Origin: Opitutia bacterium UBA4654
GTDB lineage: Bacteria > Verrucomicrobiota > Verrucomicrobiia > Opitutales > Intestinicryptomonadaceae
Reading direction: 5' to 3'
Assembly (NCBI GenBank): GCA_002405555.1
Contig: DHMA01000178.1
Location: 11,791 to 25,407 of the forward strand
Length of the DNA stretch: 13,617 nt
Shown here: in pieces, positions 12,930-13,617 of the stretch
How the letters are laid out: each line of letters begins with the position of its first letter
How positions within the stretch are numbered: the first letter of the stretch is position 1
Notes under the pieces: model-generated
Database searches by the model: none
What the model was told of the DNA's origin: nothing
The model's input: the letters and a program-made list of their open reading frames with translations, nothing else
Position numbers and translations under genes: made by a program

Positions 12930-13617
12930 ATGCGTATACAAAAATACATTTCGCAGTGCGGGGTTTGCTCGCGCCGCGAAGCCGAACGTAAAATTTTGGA
13001 GGGCGATGTCGAGGTAAACGGCGTTCCCGCCGAAATCGGTCAGGACGTGAATCCCGAAACCGACAAGGTGTCGGTTGACGGCGCTCTCGTGCGCGGAATC
13101 GTCGAAGACAAGGTGGTTCTTGCGATGAACAAGCCCAAGGGCTACATCTGTTCGAACGGCGACCCGTTCAAGGCGCAGACGGTCTTCGACCTGCTTCCCG
13201 AACCTTTCGCCTCGATGAAGCTTTTCTGCTGCGGCAGGCTCGACAAAAATTCGCAGGGGCTGCTGCTTCTCACAAACGACGGCGACTTGGCGAACAAAAT
13301 CACCCACCCGTCGAGCGGCGTAGTCAAACGCTACCATGTGCTGCTCAACCGCGACTTGGACGCGAAAATCATACCCGTGCTCCTGCGCGGCGTGCTTTGC
13401 GACGGCGAAAAGCTCAAAGCCTCGAAAATCATTCCCGACAGCTCGAATCTTTCGGACTCTCCGCGCCGCGTGGAGGTCTGGCTCAATCAGGGGCGCAAGC
13501 GCGAAATCCGCAGAATGTTCGAGGCAATGGGCTACTTCGTCAAGGAGCTCAAACGCTTCCAGATAGGCTCGTTCGTGCTGCGGCGCATACCCGAGGGTGC
13601 GGTCAAGGTTTTGGGGA
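12930..13617 (+). CDS. RsuA/RluB-family 16S/23S rRNA pseudouridine synthase, 3' end outside window
   Basis: Isomerises specific uridines in rRNA to pseudouridine. The 229 codons visible include an N-terminal S4 RNA-binding domain (about 1-50, MRIQKYISQCGVCSRREAE opening then GDVEVNG), the KPKGY motif (68-72) that starts the catalytic domain, and GRLDKNSQGLLLLTNDG (102-118), in which D105 is the catalytic aspartate. The later QGRKREIRRMFEAMGY block is also diagnostic of the family. The protein continues beyond the window, probably by only a short tail judging from usual lengths of 230-290 aa. The start at 12930 has GGAAAGG (12914-12920) 9 bp upstream. RluB, RluE, RluF and RsuA cannot be told apart by eye, so the target uridine is open. 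It is preceded by the structured gap and no partner gene is visible downstream. Confidence 0.92.
   Translation, partial: MRIQKYISQCGVCSRREAERKILEGDVEVNGVPAEIGQDVNPETDKVSVDGALVRGIVEDKVVLAMNKPKGYICSNGDPFKAQTVFDLLPEPFASMKLFCCGRLDKNSQGLLLLTNDGDLANKITHPSSGVVKRYHVLLNRDLDAKIIPVLLRGVLCDGEKLKASKIIPDSSNLSDSPRRVEVWLNQGRKREIRRMFEAMGYFVKELKRFQIGSFVLRRIPEGAVKVLG

Noticed and set aside
11373..13337. A 654-codon open frame on the minus strand, the longest in the window
   Set aside because: It runs antisense through namZ and the pseudouridine synthase gene and their intergenic gap. Both sense genes have family motifs and ribosome binding sites, while the antisense product is a R/H/V/A-rich string with no recognisable domain, as expected from GC-rich codon bias.

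Overview
The window carries nine protein-coding genes on both strands, two of them cut by the window edges, with no rRNA, tRNA, CRISPR array or insertion sequence that I can see. Coding density is high. Base composition is GC-rich with GCG, CGC and GAA codons dominating, while short AT-rich gaps mark the promoters. Gene content (a NamZ-type muramidase with signal peptide, a secreted glycosidase-like protein, a GspL/GspM-like pair, a sigma-28-like factor, a Na/Pi transporter with PhoU tail) indicates a Gram-negative bacterium. It would suit a host-associated or gut member of Verrucomicrobiota (Opitutales-like). That placement is inference from style and gene mix only.

Layout. (a) 1-1862, minus strand: queC followed 2 bp later by mtaB (its 3' end lies beyond the window), an apparent operon whose products both modify the tRNA anticodon loop. 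(b) 1929-5296, plus strand: a Na+/phosphate cotransporter, then a pair of small bitopic membrane proteins overlapping by 4 bp that look like GspL/PilN and GspM/PilO assembly-platform proteins but have no visible secretion or pilus partners. (c) 5354-5530: a tandem array of 30-bp units broken up by small palindromes, sitting between convergent genes and running into the last codons of the next one. (d) 5521-8223, minus strand: an AraC-family regulator and, 18 bp downstream, an acyl-ACP/acyl-CoA synthetase resembling the C-terminal half of Aas. (e) 8321-10135, plus strand: a secreted glycoside-hydrolase-like protein, divergent from the AraC regulator across a 97-bp gap with overlapping back-to-back promoters, and closed by a strong bidirectional terminator. 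(f) 10260-11000, minus strand: a sigma-28 (FliA/WhiG) type sigma factor with no flagellar genes around it. (g) 11358-12641, plus strand: a secreted exo-beta-N-acetylmuramidase (NamZ/DUF1343) behind a long structured leader region. (h) 12930-13617, plus strand: an RsuA/RluB-family pseudouridine synthase, running off the right edge, preceded by a 288-bp gap rich in inverted repeats.

Functional reading. Three genes modify RNA (queC, mtaB, the pseudouridine synthase), two encode predicted exported hydrolases (the unclassified glycosidase and NamZ), and the AraC regulator is the natural candidate to control the adjacent glycosidase. I see no clear multi-gene novel system. The least-explained items are the palindrome-interrupted repeat array, the orphan GspL/GspM-like pair, the orphan sigma factor and the structured gap before the pseudouridine synthase gene.
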